A DNA stretch of 64,000 nucleotides from Streptomyces violaceoruber (GCA_000720805.1 JODI01000037.1:58132-122131); one strand, 5' to 3'; shown: positions 37,399 to 47,307, counted from the stretch's first letter. The notes: generated by a model not told the origin, from the sequence alone. Translations and numbers: made by a program.

Positions 37399-38388
37399 TT
37401 ACCGATACTTGCTCCACATGTCGAGATCATGTTCGACCATCTCTCTCACGAGGTCCTGGAACGTGTACTTCGGCTGCCATCCGAGCTTTTCTCGCGCCTT
37501 CGTGGCATCCCCGAGCAACATGCTCACCTCAGCAGGGCGCATGAAACGCGGATCACTTCGCACGTAGTCCCGGTAGTTGAGGCCCACGCAGGAGAACGCT
37601 GCCTCACAGAAATCACGTACCGAGTAGTCTTCGCCGCTGGCGACGACATAGTCGTCAGGGTCGTCCTGCTGGAGCATGAGCGACATGGCGGCAACGTAGT
37701 CTGCAGCGTGCCCCCAGTCCCGGCGAGCATCTAGGTTTCCCAGAACAAGTTCGGTATCCAGGCCGTGGAAGATCTTTGCAACCCCGGACGCTATCTTCCG
37801 AGTCACAAACTCGGATCCGCGGCGTGGACTCTCGTGATTGAATAGAATTCCGCTGGAGCAATGCATGCCGTATGCTTCGCGAAAATTGCGAGCAAGATGG
37901 AAACCTGCCACCTTGCTGATCCCGTAGGGCGATCGCGGGTGGAAGTTTGTCTGCTCGTCCTGAGGTGCTTGCCTTACCTCACCAAACATCTCGCTTGAGC
38001 CAGCAAAGTACACCCGGCATTCGGGTTGCACATCCCGGAGAGCCGCGATCAAATATTGAGTCCCCAGGACATTCGTTTCCATGCTGGTAAATTCGTCCGA
38101 GAAACTGTCCGGAACGAAACTCTGGGCCGCTAGATGATAGCATTCACTGAACTCTTGATTCGCCACCACGCGATATAAACTGGCATAGTTCTCTAGAGAC
38201 GCCGAATGAAGTGTGATCCGGTCCATGATGTGACTGATGCGCTTGAATCGATCGCCCGTCTCGGGCACCGCTACTCGACGTACCATTCCGTGCACCTGGT
38301 AGCCGGCGGACAACAGATGTTCTGCAAGATAGCTGCCGTCCTGACCTGTGATACCGGTTATCAAGGCTCGTTTCACTTTGATGGACAT
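37399..38388 (-). CDS. gmd: GDP-mannose 4,6-dehydratase
   Basis: The 329-residue extended SDR has the NAD(P)-binding ALITGITGQDGSYLAEHLL, RVYFAGSSEMFGEVRQAPQD, the catalytic SPYGISKVAGFHLARNFR (YxxxK), and the GMD-typical ILFNHESPRRGSEFVTRKIA and WGHAADYVAAMSLMLQ. It converts GDP-D-mannose to GDP-4-keto-6-deoxy-D-mannose. ATG 38388 is preceded by GGGAG at a fair distance and matches the family start. No partner epimerase/reductase (fucose or rhamnose synthase) is present in the window, so the 4-keto sugar may be processed by the nearby SDR or by an enzyme elsewhere. It heads the operon with the TauD-like oxygenase and the condensation enzyme. Confidence 0.85.
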   Translation of the reverse strand: MSIKVKRALITGITGQDGSYLAEHLLSAGYQVHGMVRRVAVPETGDRFKRISHIMDRITLHSASLENYASLYRVVANQEFSECYHLAAQSFVPDSFSDEFTSMETNVLGTQYLIAALRDVQPECRVYFAGSSEMFGEVRQAPQDEQTNFHPRSPYGISKVAGFHLARNFREAYGMHCSSGILFNHESPRRGSEFVTRKIASGVAKIFHGLDTELVLGNLDARRDWGHAADYVAAMSLMLQQDDPDDYVVASGEDYSVRDFCEAAFSCVGLNYRDYVRSDPRFMRPAEVSMLLGDATKAREKLGWQPKYTFQDLVREMVEHDLDMWSKYR

Positions 38389-40008
38389 TGAGTTTTCTCC
38401 CGTTCTGTAATCCGTAACCCTGACCGTGAACATTCACGTTGCCGTGGAGAAATGACCTCTCGACGCGTTAGACCATGCAATGCGCACGTTGAATGTGGCG
38501 CCTACCCTGGCATCCTTCATCGACGGCTCTCAGTTACGGAGAGGTATCCAGTCCGGATAGCCTTGATAAGTTTCAACGAGCGGCTGGCAGTCGTGCTGGG
38601 CGACAATGTCGCATGAAGAGACGCGACTCCGACCAGTGGCGTCCTCGGCAGCAGGGTTTGATTTCAGTCTCTATTGTGGTGCGCCCGGCCACCACATATC
38701 CCTCGCGTCCGTCTAGGAACACGTTTTACATTAGACTCAAAGTTAGCATCGCTGTCCAGATCTCCGCTCGAATCAAGCGGTTGGTGTTCGTCGACTCGCC
38801 ATCCTTGAGCTATCGGTGGAGCTGTTCCTCGACAGTAAGTGACTCTGTCCAGGTTCTCGGGGATCCTGAGCGCGATAGCGTGACCATTCAACTCGCTGCC
38901 CAGAGGGCGGTGCAGCTACGTGCAGGCTCGAAACACTCTGGTCTTCGGTCACTGTTCCAGACGCCACCGGCAGTCCCTGGCTGGGGTCGAACCCCCGTTG
39001 CCAGGACGCGCACCCTTACTTGCTGTCAGCGATGAGGCCCGGTGGACACCTCGCGTGTCTGAAGCCTCCCGGGCTCTAAAGTCGCTCAACCACACCTGCG
39101 ACGATGCACGACTCGCCGCTGCCGCCGTTCGCGTTAAGGCTTCTTGTGGCGGACCGCGTCCGACGTCGCCCGGTGGCAGTACGCCTCCGGCCGCCCACCC
39201 CGGCCGCGCAACCAGCCGGGCGCCGGCAGCAGCGGGCCGGACCACGGTCCGCTCCGCGTCCGTCATGCCCGAGGGATATCGCGGAACACGTTCGGGGTGA
39301 TCGGCCGCGTCTCCGAACCGGTGAGCGACACAATCACACGTCGGTGCGGCCGAGTTGAACTCCGCCGGCGTGAGCACGTACAACTGCGGCGACAGGGTCT
39401 CCTGGATCTCGGTTGGCTTCGCCACCCCGAGCTGCCAAGAGGCCCTGATCCGTTGCTAACGGCGTTCCGAGCAAGCGGTGGGTTCTCGGGATGTTCGAGT
39501 GCCGGACCCAGACACCTCGTGGCTGCCGGGCGGGCAACACCTCGCTTTATTGGACAGCGTGCACGGTCGTGGTGCACATGGCGGTGACGGCCGCGTGCAT
39601 GTCGTACGGCGCCCCGACTCAAGCGAGCGGGCCGCAAGTGTGAGGTGTCTGCCTTCATGCCTGCAGTCGACGGCAACCACCCGATCGAGACTCCCGTTCG
39701 ACACGCACCCCTCAAGATCAGAACGACAACGGCTACTTACGCACGGCTGTCTGCCCACTCACGCTACGAGCCTTTGCAGTCCCAGACCCGAGGACGCTGA
39801 TCGCTGCCTTACTCACTCAGCGATTACGCTTGCCGGGCGAAACCGCACGTGGCCGGTGAATATGCACCGCAGAAGCAGCGCTCTGGCCCCGTGTCACAGA
39901 TATCGATCACGTCACGCACGAACAGGCTGCGCCCCTGGAATCGGCACTCGGACACACCGGGCCACGCGAATCCCTTAGGGCGCCTGCGGGTGTTAGGAGC
40001 GACTGACC
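38389..40008. mobile_element. 1.6-kb region of transposase debris without intact genes
   Basis: Bases 38884-38975 are one copy of the degenerate repeat also near 10.56 and 44.2 kb. At 39040-39430, on the minus strand, there is an IS5-type transposase N-terminus (PAEFNSAAPTCDCVAHRFGD, then PRYPSGMTDAERTVVRP) closely related to the one at 52.3 kb. From 39480 to 40000 nothing is assignable. The promoter of the next gene should lie just before 40009. Confidence 0.45.
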
Positions 40009-41112
40009 TTGCAACTTCCTGTAGAGACCGATCTGTTCACGACAGTTGTCATGGCTCATCCACGGCGGGCTAAAGCAGCAAAGCAGCTGGCGAGAAGCAT
40101 CGGACACGGCGCGCGCGTTATCTTCGATCCCGACCCGGATGGGCCACCGAGTAGTTCGCGCGCGGCCGCGCGCGCCTGGCGGCACTGTGACTCGACCGTC
40201 AGTCATCACCTGGTGCTGCAGGACGATGTGGTACCGACCCCTCTGTTTTTGGAGTCGGTCGCCCGGGCGATCTCCGCGCATCCCGAATCGGCACTCGCGT
40301 TGTACGCGAATTCTAATAGCTGGCATGGTGGTGCCGCGCGGGTGGCATTGCTCGCCGGCTATGGCTGGGTTAACTGGGTTCCGCTGGAGTACTTTCCCAC
40401 TGTGGCAGCCGTTCTTCCGTGTCATATCGCGCATGAGTTCGCTGACATTGCGGAGCAGCAAGGTGGCGCCGCAATCGATTCGGACGACAGGAAAGACGAC
40501 ATGCTGATGCGCTCTTTCCTGGAGTCGAAGAAGTACCGCGCGTTAGTCAGAACCTCCGCCCTGGTCGAGCACAGGACCATGCCTAGCATCGCGGGAAACG
40601 ACGTCAATGAAGTCCGACGGTCTGTCTGCCTGGCAGCGCCTGATGAGTTCTCAACTTCCAGGGAAAGCTTCCTGTCCGGGTTGCTGGCTTGGCCGAACTT
40701 CGCCTATCACCGCGCCAGACTGAAGTTGCCGTCCAAACAGACACGATCTGGTTTTCAGACTCAGGAGCGCGAGGATCACCTGATGGCCGTCGGTCTGCAT
40801 TGGGACGATCTCTGTGCCATGGCCGCCGAACTGCGGCATGAGCTTCCAGAGATTCCTGCACGGCATGCCACACAGCAGAGGTTCCTTCAGGAGTTGTTCC
40901 TTGCCTCGTATACCGCTGGCTGGTCGCTTGCCGCAGTCCAGGGGCCAGGCGCTAGACCGCCTCGCAGGACACCCGTCACTGAGGCCGCGCTCCGCTCGTA
41001 CGCCGAGGCCGGCCTCACGTATCAGAGTGCCGTTGAGCAGTGGGCAGATCACTTCGGCGTCCTGATCGACTTCATGTGGCGTGCGCTTGAGCTTGCTCGG
41101 AGTCGCAGGTAA
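40009..41112 (+). CDS. glycosyltransferase-like protein, paralogue of the 57.2-kb protein
   Basis: The 367-residue protein starts with VETDLFTTVVMAHPRRAKAA, then GARVIFDPDPDGPPSSSRAA and HHLVLQDDVVPTPLFLESVA. The nucleotide-sugar-like pattern, with a DD in a hydrophobic strand, resembles GT-A or LPS-type (GT25-like) glycosyltransferases. Downstream it has WVPLEYFPTVAAVLPCHIAH and MPSIAGNDVNEVR. The protein at 57243-58445 shares this layout (DPDPDGPP, HHVVFQDDI, PLSPLEYTPTLGLVLPV, SLAGNDAHG). TTG 40009 has AGGAG nine bases upstream; ATG 40051 is an alternative. I infer a sugar transferase, not proven by a known family signature. Confidence 0.6.
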   Translation: MQLPVETDLFTTVVMAHPRRAKAAKQLARSIGHGARVIFDPDPDGPPSSSRAAARAWRHCDSTVSHHLVLQDDVVPTPLFLESVARAISAHPESALALYANSNSWHGGAARVALLAGYGWVNWVPLEYFPTVAAVLPCHIAHEFADIAEQQGGAAIDSDDRKDDMLMRSFLESKKYRALVRTSALVEHRTMPSIAGNDVNEVRRSVCLAAPDEFSTSRESFLSGLLAWPNFAYHRARLKLPSKQTRSGFQTQEREDHLMAVGLHWDDLCAMAAELRHELPEIPARHATQQRFLQELFLASYTAGWSLAAVQGPGARPPRRTPVTEAALRSYAEAGLTYQSAVEQWADHFGVLIDFMWRALELARSRR

Positions 41113-41145
41113 GCCCGGCGTCTCCAAGCAGGTGTAGAGGTGCCG

Positions 41146-41982
41146 TCAGCCGGTCACGCCCGTGTATCGCCGCAGGCTCACGTTCCACAGCAGCCGGGCG
41201 GCGACAAATGCGCCCAAGCCGATCGCCGGCGAAGCCAGCGCCACTGCGGACGGGACGGTGAGTCCGTCGGTGTGGCCGGTCAGCTCCGCCGCGGGGAAAT
41301 ATGCGATGAAGGCCAGTGGCAGGACGAAGGTGAAGAGGACGCCCACTGGTCGGGGAAGAAAACTTAGTGGGTAGCTGCCGAACATGCCGAATATCTCCTC
41401 GATCCATGTGCTCCATGCGGACGAGGAAGGAAAATGCAAGTGCGCACACGATAGCGCCGTGAAGACAGCGGCTTCCATTAGGGTGCCACCGATCAGGCCT
41501 GCCGTCAGATAGAGAATTCGAAGCGGCGTCCAGTGCAAGTCGATCGTCGTGACCGCGCCGGTGAACATTGAGGCGCCGACAAGCAAGTCACCCAAGGCGT
41601 TGGTTGGGAACTCGGCGAGTTGGACCTGCCGGTAGACCGGCATGGGGCGGATCAGGAACGCATCAAGTCTGCCCTCCTGTACCAGGACACCCAGGCGATG
41701 GGAACGGTCGAACAAGAGCGCGTAGACGCCATGGCTAAGCATCCGCATCGACGCGAGCAGTAGCACGGCGCCGCTGGGCCAGCCCCCCATGTCGGTGAAA
41801 TTGCCGAGCAGGACGGTGGCGAAGACGATGACCGACACCTGCCATGCGATTCCCAGCGCAACGCTGGACAGAAAGTTGGAGCGGTACTGGAGTTCGGCAC
41901 GGAAGCTGACGCCGATGATCCGAAGGGCAATGCGCCAGGCAGTGACGAACGCACGCACGCGGCGAAATGTCTTCTCAGCCAC
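41146..41982 (-). CDS. ABC-2 type transporter permease
   Basis: The 278-residue integral membrane protein is predicted to have about six membrane segments, including FLSSVALGIAWQVSVIVFAT, GAVLLLASMRMLSHGVYALL and VGVLFTFVLPLAFIAYFPAA. The pattern matches ABC-2 permeases of the DUF990/YadH-like export group. It is the last gene of a three-gene ABC exporter operon, and its start overlaps the preceding permease stop by eight bases. The likely role is export of the cluster product, which also contributes to self-resistance. Confidence 0.75.
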   Translation of the reverse strand: MAEKTFRRVRAFVTAWRIALRIIGVSFRAELQYRSNFLSSVALGIAWQVSVIVFATVLLGNFTDMGGWPSGAVLLLASMRMLSHGVYALLFDRSHRLGVLVQEGRLDAFLIRPMPVYRQVQLAEFPTNALGDLLVGASMFTGAVTTIDLHWTPLRILYLTAGLIGGTLMEAAVFTALSCAHLHFPSSSAWSTWIEEIFGMFGSYPLSFLPRPVGVLFTFVLPLAFIAYFPAAELTGHTDGLTVPSAVALASPAIGLGAFVAARLLWNVSLRRYTGVTG

Positions 41983-42802
41983 CCTGGGACACCACTCGCT
42001 CGCTTGCTTTGCGCCACATCCTTCGTGTGATTAGGGCCAGCACGGTAATCCAGGCGATTTGAACAGCTACCTGTTCTAGAAGCGCCGAGGTGTCGAGGCG
42101 GCCTACGTAGAAAGACAACGGCACCCCTAGTGTGTATTGGAAGGGCAGCACGGCGCTGACGGTACGGAACCAACCCGGGAAAAACCAGATCGCCGCGTAG
42201 GCGCCGGACAACAGGTTCAGTGCGAAAGCCAGGATGTCCATGCCGGCACTGTTCTTGATCATCCAAAAGCACAGTTGGTCGGATAGCAGAACGAGGTAAT
42301 AGAGAAGTACATGGCCCAGTGCCAGAGTCACCGCGAACGCGAGGGCCGCGCCGATGGAGGCGGGGGGTGAGACAACGCCGGCGACGAGGCAAATGGCGTA
42401 CGCCGCGCAGGCCCAGGCGAATCCGTACAACTGGTCGCCTGCTCCACGGAGCAGATAGTAGCGCTGCGGCGTAAGCGGGCGGGCGTACCAATAAACGATT
42501 GTTCCGGATTGCACGTGTTGGTAGACAGTGTCCCTTGCGCCCGAGCGGTTCGTCGTACGGATGCGTACGGCGAGCGTGGACAGCACCGCGTATGAGACCG
42601 CCTGAGGCATGGTCAGGCCCGCGCTGCTGGAGCTATCTGCGTACAGCGCGTGCCATAGGCAGACCATGAGGAAGATCTGCATGGCGAGCCGGGCTGCGCC
42701 GGCAGTGATCCGCGTGGGAGACAGCAATTCGCCGCGAGCCGTGATGGTCATGGTGCGCCACGTCGCGCGGACAGTGGCCGTGAGTCCTCTACGCGACATC
42801 AT
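41975..42802 (-). CDS. ABC-2 type transporter permease
   Basis: The 275-residue membrane protein has hydrophobic segments such as LAMQIFLMVCLWHALYADSS, GFAWACAAYAICLVAGVVS and AALAFAVTLALGHVLLYYLV, typical of ABC-2 permeases. It differs from the adjacent permease, so the transporter is probably a heterodimer. The start at 42802 overlaps the ATPase stop by four bases (ATGA type) and the 3' end overlaps the next permease. It works with the ATPase at 42799-43860. Confidence 0.75.
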   Translation of the reverse strand: MMSRRGLTATVRATWRTMTITARGELLSPTRITAGAARLAMQIFLMVCLWHALYADSSSSAGLTMPQAVSYAVLSTLAVRIRTTNRSGARDTVYQHVQSGTIVYWYARPLTPQRYYLLRGAGDQLYGFAWACAAYAICLVAGVVSPPASIGAALAFAVTLALGHVLLYYLVLLSDQLCFWMIKNSAGMDILAFALNLLSGAYAAIWFFPGWFRTVSAVLPFQYTLGVPLSFYVGRLDTSALLEQVAVQIAWITVLALITRRMWRKASERVVSQGG

Positions 42803-43860
42803 CGCGGCTGCGCGTCATGCAGGTAGGCCGCGCGCATCGCATCTTCCAGGTCGCCCTCTTCCACCCGCACGCCGGTGAGGTCGAAGTTTGCGACGACCCT
42901 GCGCAGCGCCTCGTGCGCGGTGGTGATGCTCCCGCTGGAGTCGGGTCCGAAGACGAGCCGGGGTCCGTCCTGGCTGAGCACCTGCAGACCATCCGGGCAC
43001 GCGAAAACTGTGTCCACTCCTTGTCCGCTCGCGATGGTGGCGCGCACTCTCCAGCCCCCTCCGAATTTCGCGCGGATCTCTGCCAGCGTGCCGTCCATCA
43101 TGATGTGACCGTGGTTTATCAGAACCACCCGTTCTGCGAGGCGTTCGACCTCCGTCATGTCGTGTGTCGTCAGGAGTACCGTCCTGCCCCGACGGTCTAT
43201 CTCCTGCCGCAGTAACTCGCGCACCTGCTCCTTCACCACTACGTCCATGCCGATCGTGGGCTCATCAAGAAATACGACAGGGGGCTCGTGCAGGAGGGCG
43301 GCGGCAAGGTCACACCTCACCCGCTGTCCTAAAGAGAGGTGACGTACCCGGGTGTCCCAGAACGAGGACAACGTCAGAATCTCGTCCAGTTCCCGCAGAC
43401 GCTTCCTGTACCGATCGCCGGGAAGGCCGTAGATGTCGCGCAGAATCTGGAACGACTCACGTGCCGGCAGGTCCCACCAGAGCTGCGTGCGCTGACCGAA
43501 CACCACCCCGATGTTGCGCGCGCTGCGCTCGCGGTCTCGGTACGGAACCAAACCGACCACCGTTGCGTGGCCAGACGTGGGGGTGAGTATGCCGGTAAGC
43601 ATCTTGATCGTGGTGGACTTCCCGGCGCCGTTCGGCCCGAGCAACGCAAGCAGCTCACCTCGCGTTACGGAGAACGACACATCGGCAACCGCCGTCTTTG
43701 TCACCATCTCTGGCGCGAACAACGAACGCAGTGTTCCCATAAGTCCGTGCGCGCGTTGGGCGGAGCGGAATACCCGTGAAAGTCCCTGTGCTTGAATGGC
43801 GATATCCGAGCCGGGCTTTTCAACGTGACCGGCCACGTCTATATGCTGCACGACCCTCAC
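42799..43860 (-). CDS. ABC transporter ATP-binding protein
   Basis: The 353-residue ATPase shows Walker A LLGPNGAGKSTTIKMLTGIL, Q-loop VVFGQRTQLWWDLPARES, signature HLSLGQRVRCDLAAALL, Walker B VVFLDEPTIGMDVV and the switch His in VLLTTHDMTEVERLAERV. The signature has LSLGQR instead of LSGGQ. A C-terminal extension of about 80 residues follows, as in drug-export ABC ATPases with ABC-2 permeases. It heads the exporter operon. The first 25 residues vary in this group; GTG or ATG starts near 43860 are compatible. Confidence 0.85.
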   Translation of the reverse strand: MRVVQHIDVAGHVEKPGSDIAIQAQGLSRVFRSAQRAHGLMGTLRSLFAPEMVTKTAVADVSFSVTRGELLALLGPNGAGKSTTIKMLTGILTPTSGHATVVGLVPYRDRERSARNIGVVFGQRTQLWWDLPARESFQILRDIYGLPGDRYRKRLRELDEILTLSSFWDTRVRHLSLGQRVRCDLAAALLHEPPVVFLDEPTIGMDVVVKEQVRELLRQEIDRRGRTVLLTTHDMTEVERLAERVVLINHGHIMMDGTLAEIRAKFGGGWRVRATIASGQGVDTVFACPDGLQVLSQDGPRLVFGPDSSGSITTAHEALRRVVANFDLTGVRVEEGDLEDAMRAAYLHDAQPR

Positions 43861-44537
43861 CTCCGATCACCAATATCGAAAAGATCGAATCCGTAGGCTA
43901 CGGCATGGGCGAGCCGACGAGCTAGACCGTCTAGACGCTCGACGGCTTGCGTGAAGATCTCAGTGGTTTTCCGTGCCAGGCACAGCGTCAGGCCGCGAGG
44001 CGCCCGTGTATCAGCCGCCTTTTTGCACCTATACGGTGGCGAGGGAGGAAGTATTGGCCTCGCTGGTCCGCTGTCCCCACGGTGGACGGTGGGTGCTGAC
44101 TTCGGCATGCGGCTCCAGGCCGCGTCGGAGTACCTGATGCGAGATGTCTCGTGTGCTGCCTATTTACTGCCGGGCAACCGGTCGAGATCGCCGGCCGCAT
44201 TCAACTCGCCGACCAGAAACTGATTCAGCTACTCGCAGGCTCGTAGACTCCGACCTTCTGCCGGCGTTCCAGACGCCGCGGGCAGGCCCTCCTGGAGCTG
44301 TACCTCAGCTCCAGGAGGAGAAGTTGCCAGATGTCCGGCAGAAACGACTGGTCGGGAACTGGCTTCACCGAGCACCCCTGCCAGGACGGCAGCAACGGAC
44401 GATCCATGCCGCACACCGTCGACCGCGATGGCGAAGATCTTCCCACACCACGACCGCCCGAAGCAGCGCGTCGAACACTCCCGACAAAGCCTCCACAAGA
44501 CCTGTAACTGCCAGGTTGTAGAGACCGTCGACGACTT
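43861..44537. mobile_element. transposase debris between exporter and phosphotransferase genes
   Basis: No intact gene was found in these 677 bases. Bases 44186-44300 hold a copy of the degenerate repeat shared with 10.56 and 38.88 kb. Bases 44378-44430 (CCAGGACGGCAGCAACGG then ACCGTCGACC) match the debris near 47.02 kb. The region interrupts what was probably a longer minus-strand operon. Confidence 0.4.
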
Positions 44538-45404
44538 CTAGAGGTCGCCCATTCGCTTGTTCATTGAGTCGAGTGTCGGCCATGGAGGACCCGCACGCAG
44601 CACGCGCAGAAATTCTTCGCCGAAGAATCTCCCATTCGGAAACTCGTCGCCAAGCTCCCAACGCCACGCTGCGACCATCGCCAAGATGAGCTGCCGGCAC
44701 TCATCCAGCAGACCTTGGTCGATGTTGGGGTAATGCTCGCAGACCGCCTCGGGAACATGGGCGAGGTCGAACTCAACGGGTCCGCGGCAGCACGTCTCTA
44801 GATCGATGAACAGTGACCCACTTTTCGTGCTGAGCACATTGCCGGGATGCGGCTCACCGTGGAGCAGCTGCTCGGCTGCGCCCCGCGCCTCGATCGCTCG
44901 TCGCAAACTGTCCAGTCTGCCGCCGAGAAACGCGCGGTCCGCGTCAGCGAGCTCGGGCGATCGGTTCGGGTTCGCAACGACTTCTTGCGCCTCTGCGATG
45001 CGGTCCGTGAACCGCGGGCTCGGCACGTCAACTTCGCGCATGCCGACGTGCAATTGCTCCAAGGCCTTGGCGTAGTCCTCTGGTGGGTTGTGGGGGCCCA
45101 CAGGTTCGTAATAGGTCCACAGGGTCACGGTGAAACCATCACGCGTGTGCACAGCGGGCTCCACCCGTGGTTCCAGAAGACCGATCGGGCATCCGGCCTG
45201 GGCGAGCCGTCGAGCAAGCTCGACTTCAAACTTTGCAGCCTCATGCTCCGGAGGGGCGACTCGCGCGAGGACGTCGCAAGGCGTCAGCCGTAGCGCCAGT
45301 CTGTTCGAGTTGTGGAGAAGGGTTACATCCTCAGTTGGCAGGTCGAGTGATGTGGCGACCGAACTTGCAGCCGCCATTGCACGCGAAACGTCAGGCATAT
45401 CCAT
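44538..45404 (-). CDS. aminoglycoside/choline-kinase-type phosphotransferase (APH)
   Basis: The 288-residue protein has an APH fold. The N-lobe has LHNSNRLALRLTPCDVLARV and the catalytic loop is LLHGEPHPGNVLSTK, with HGEPHPGN in place of the common HGDLHPGN (Glu replaces Asp next to the catalytic position). It is followed by the metal-binding LFIDLETCCRGPVEFDLAHV. Length and motifs suggest an active kinase. In an aminocyclitol cluster it is a candidate self-resistance phosphotransferase or a pathway kinase for a cyclitol hydroxyl. It is isolated by IS debris on both sides. Alternative starts near 45404 are close together. Confidence 0.75.
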   Translation of the reverse strand: MDMPDVSRAMAAASSVATSLDLPTEDVTLLHNSNRLALRLTPCDVLARVAPPEHEAAKFEVELARRLAQAGCPIGLLEPRVEPAVHTRDGFTVTLWTYYEPVGPHNPPEDYAKALEQLHVGMREVDVPSPRFTDRIAEAQEVVANPNRSPELADADRAFLGGRLDSLRRAIEARGAAEQLLHGEPHPGNVLSTKSGSLFIDLETCCRGPVEFDLAHVPEAVCEHYPNIDQGLLDECRQLILAMVAAWRWELGDEFPNGRFFGEEFLRVLRAGPPWPTLDSMNKRMGDL

Positions 45405-45724
45405 TCTCAGATCTTGGCATACTGGCCGCCAATAGTCTCCTCCGTGCCCTCAGCTTCTGCACCAGGCAGGGAACGTACCGATCCGCTTGATAAGATAAAT
45501 TTGCCAGTTCGCCCGCTATGCGTGTGCGTCACACAACTTGAGGGGCGAATTGATACGTGCCTGGTGCGGAGCCCTGCAAGTGCGGGCAGTATCCACGGAA
45601 GTGATCCGGTTGAGCCAACATGGCCCTGCCTGCTATGCGTGGGCCACGATTCTGCACCGCGTGTGCTTTCCTGTCGTTCGCCAAGGGCAGGCCGGGGCGC
45701 TTCAGCCGATATTCCAAGACGCGC
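45405..45724. other. spacer with no supported gene
   Basis: About 320 bases lie between the phosphotransferase start and the IS630-like fragment. It should contain the phosphotransferase promoter. No open frame with coding character and no clear repeat was seen. Confidence 0.3.
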
Positions 45725-45972
45725 GAGCGGCCGCGCCGACAGGCGCTGGGGCGGCACCGGCCCGTGGAACGCAGGGCCGGCGCCCCGCCCTCGCGCCACC
45801 GTCGCCGCCACTGCCGCACCGCACGCGAGGTGACCCGTAACTCGGCCGCGACCGCACTGGCACTCTCGCCCCGCTCGAACAACTCGGCAGCCCTCACCCG
45901 CAGTTGCTCACGCCTTTCACGCTCGGCGGGGGCGCAGCCGCCCCTCTGCGCGTACCGCATGCACCCGCAATA
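45725..45972 (-). mobile_element. IS630-like N-terminal transposase fragment (repeat copy 2)
   Basis: Nearly identical, in the same orientation, to 28660-28907, including RVRAAELFERGESASAVAAE and RQWRRRWREGGAPALRST. Its right end (...GCACCCGCAATA) is joined directly to the coding sequence of a branched-chain aminotransferase, removing that gene's 3' end. Confidence 0.8.
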
Positions 45973-46924
45973 TCGGGGTGATCGCCGCGGCGGTGCCGCA
46001 CGCAAAGACCTCGGTCAAGCGACCGCTCTCGGCGTCAGCGCGCCATTCGGCGATCCCGTACTTCTGCTCCGTCACCTTGTGACCGGATGCTCTGGCCAAC
46101 TTGATGGCCGAGTCCCGGGTGATCCCGGGGAGTATGGCTCCGGTCAGAGGCGGGGTGACGAGCGAGCCGTCGTCAAACACAAAGAAGACGTTCATTCCGC
46201 CGAGTTCGTCTACGAACGAGCGTTCAATCGCGTCGAGAAATACAACCTGGTCACAGCCGTTGGCTATCGCCTGAGCATGCGCGCTCATAGCCGCAGCGTA
46301 GTTCCCCCCACACTTCGCAGCCCCGGTGCCGCCCGGTGCCGCTCGGGTGTGGTCGCCGGAAATCCAGACGGTTAGCGGCGCCGGCCCGTCCCTGAAGACG
46401 GGCCCCACAGGACAGGCGATGACCCCGAACTGATATTCCCTGGCAGGGCGCAGACCTATGAAGGGCTCACTGGCGATCATGAAGGGGCGTAGGTAGAGAC
46501 TGCGCTCGGTGTCACGGGGCAGCCAGGCGCGGTCCACCTCAACCAGCTCGCAGACACTGTTGAGGAATAGCGCCTCCGGAAGCTCAGGCATGGCGAGCCG
46601 ACGGGCCGACTCCTGGAATCTACGAGCATTACATTCGGGCCGGAACAGTCGCACGCCATCGTCTGGTCCGCGGTATGCCTTGAGCCCCTCGAAAATCTCC
46701 TGTCCGTAGTGCAGGACGCCGCTTGCCGGCGACATCGAAAGCGGACCGAAGGGCTCTACCCTGGCACTGTGCCAGCCTTTTTCCTCGCTATATCGGGCGG
46801 TCACCATATGCTCGGTGAAAACAGTCCCAAAAGTCGGGGATGCCATTCGAGCGGACCGCTCCTCAACAGATATTCGAGTCGCCTTCAGCTGTTGCTCAAT
46901 GATGGTAGTAGGTGAACTACCCAT
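45973..46924 (-). pseudogene. ilvE-like: branched-chain amino acid aminotransferase, 3' truncated by IS
   Basis: About 317 codons remain of a class IV aminotransferase: SPASGVLHYGQEIFEGLKAY, DDGVRLFRPECNARRFQESA, SLYLRPFMIASEPFIG, the PLP-lysine region GTGAAKCGGNYAAAMSAHAQ, VFLDAIERSFVDELGGMNVF and VTPPLTGAILPGITRDSAI. At FACGTAAAITPI the reading frame runs into the IS630-like fragment and ends with foreign residues, so roughly the last 50 residues are missing. Activity is doubtful. It is the last gene of the cyclitol operon, separated from the DegT aminotransferase by transposon debris. It may once have supplied a branched 2-keto or amino acid for the acyl unit. Confidence 0.8.
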
Positions 46925-46989
46925 GAGATCAACCCCAATTCATCAGCTGCTCGGGCTATTGATGACGGCCTCTTCGGGATCGTCATGGC

Positions 46990-47290
46990 AGGGCTTTGTG
47001 GGGGCTTTGTCCAGCCAGGACGGCAGCGACGGTTCGATCCATGCCACACACCGTCAACCAAGAGGGGTTACAGGGCATACGACTCCCATGCCGCCCGTCG
47101 CGAACTGCAGCAGGGGCCGGATCACACCGGTCCCGCAAGGGCGCCCTGAGGATCAAGGGCCTGACCGCGTTCCGTTACAACGTCGAGCAGCCCTTTGCCG
47201 TGCTCGAACGCCTCATCGGGGCTGGGGCAACGCCACGAAGGCTAACTCATGGCCCTGTTAAGAACTCTTAGAACCGGCAAGAGTCCGACC
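46990..47290 (+). mobile_element. IS5-type transposase remnant
   Basis: A plus-strand frame gives RIKGLTAFRYNVEQPFAVLE followed by RLIGAGATPRR, resembling the RYVVEQTFA helix with the catalytic Glu of IS5-family transposases. Upstream bases match the debris at 44.4 kb. Nothing intact remains. Confidence 0.45.
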
Positions 47291-47307
47291 GGAGACCGCG
47301 TGGCTCT

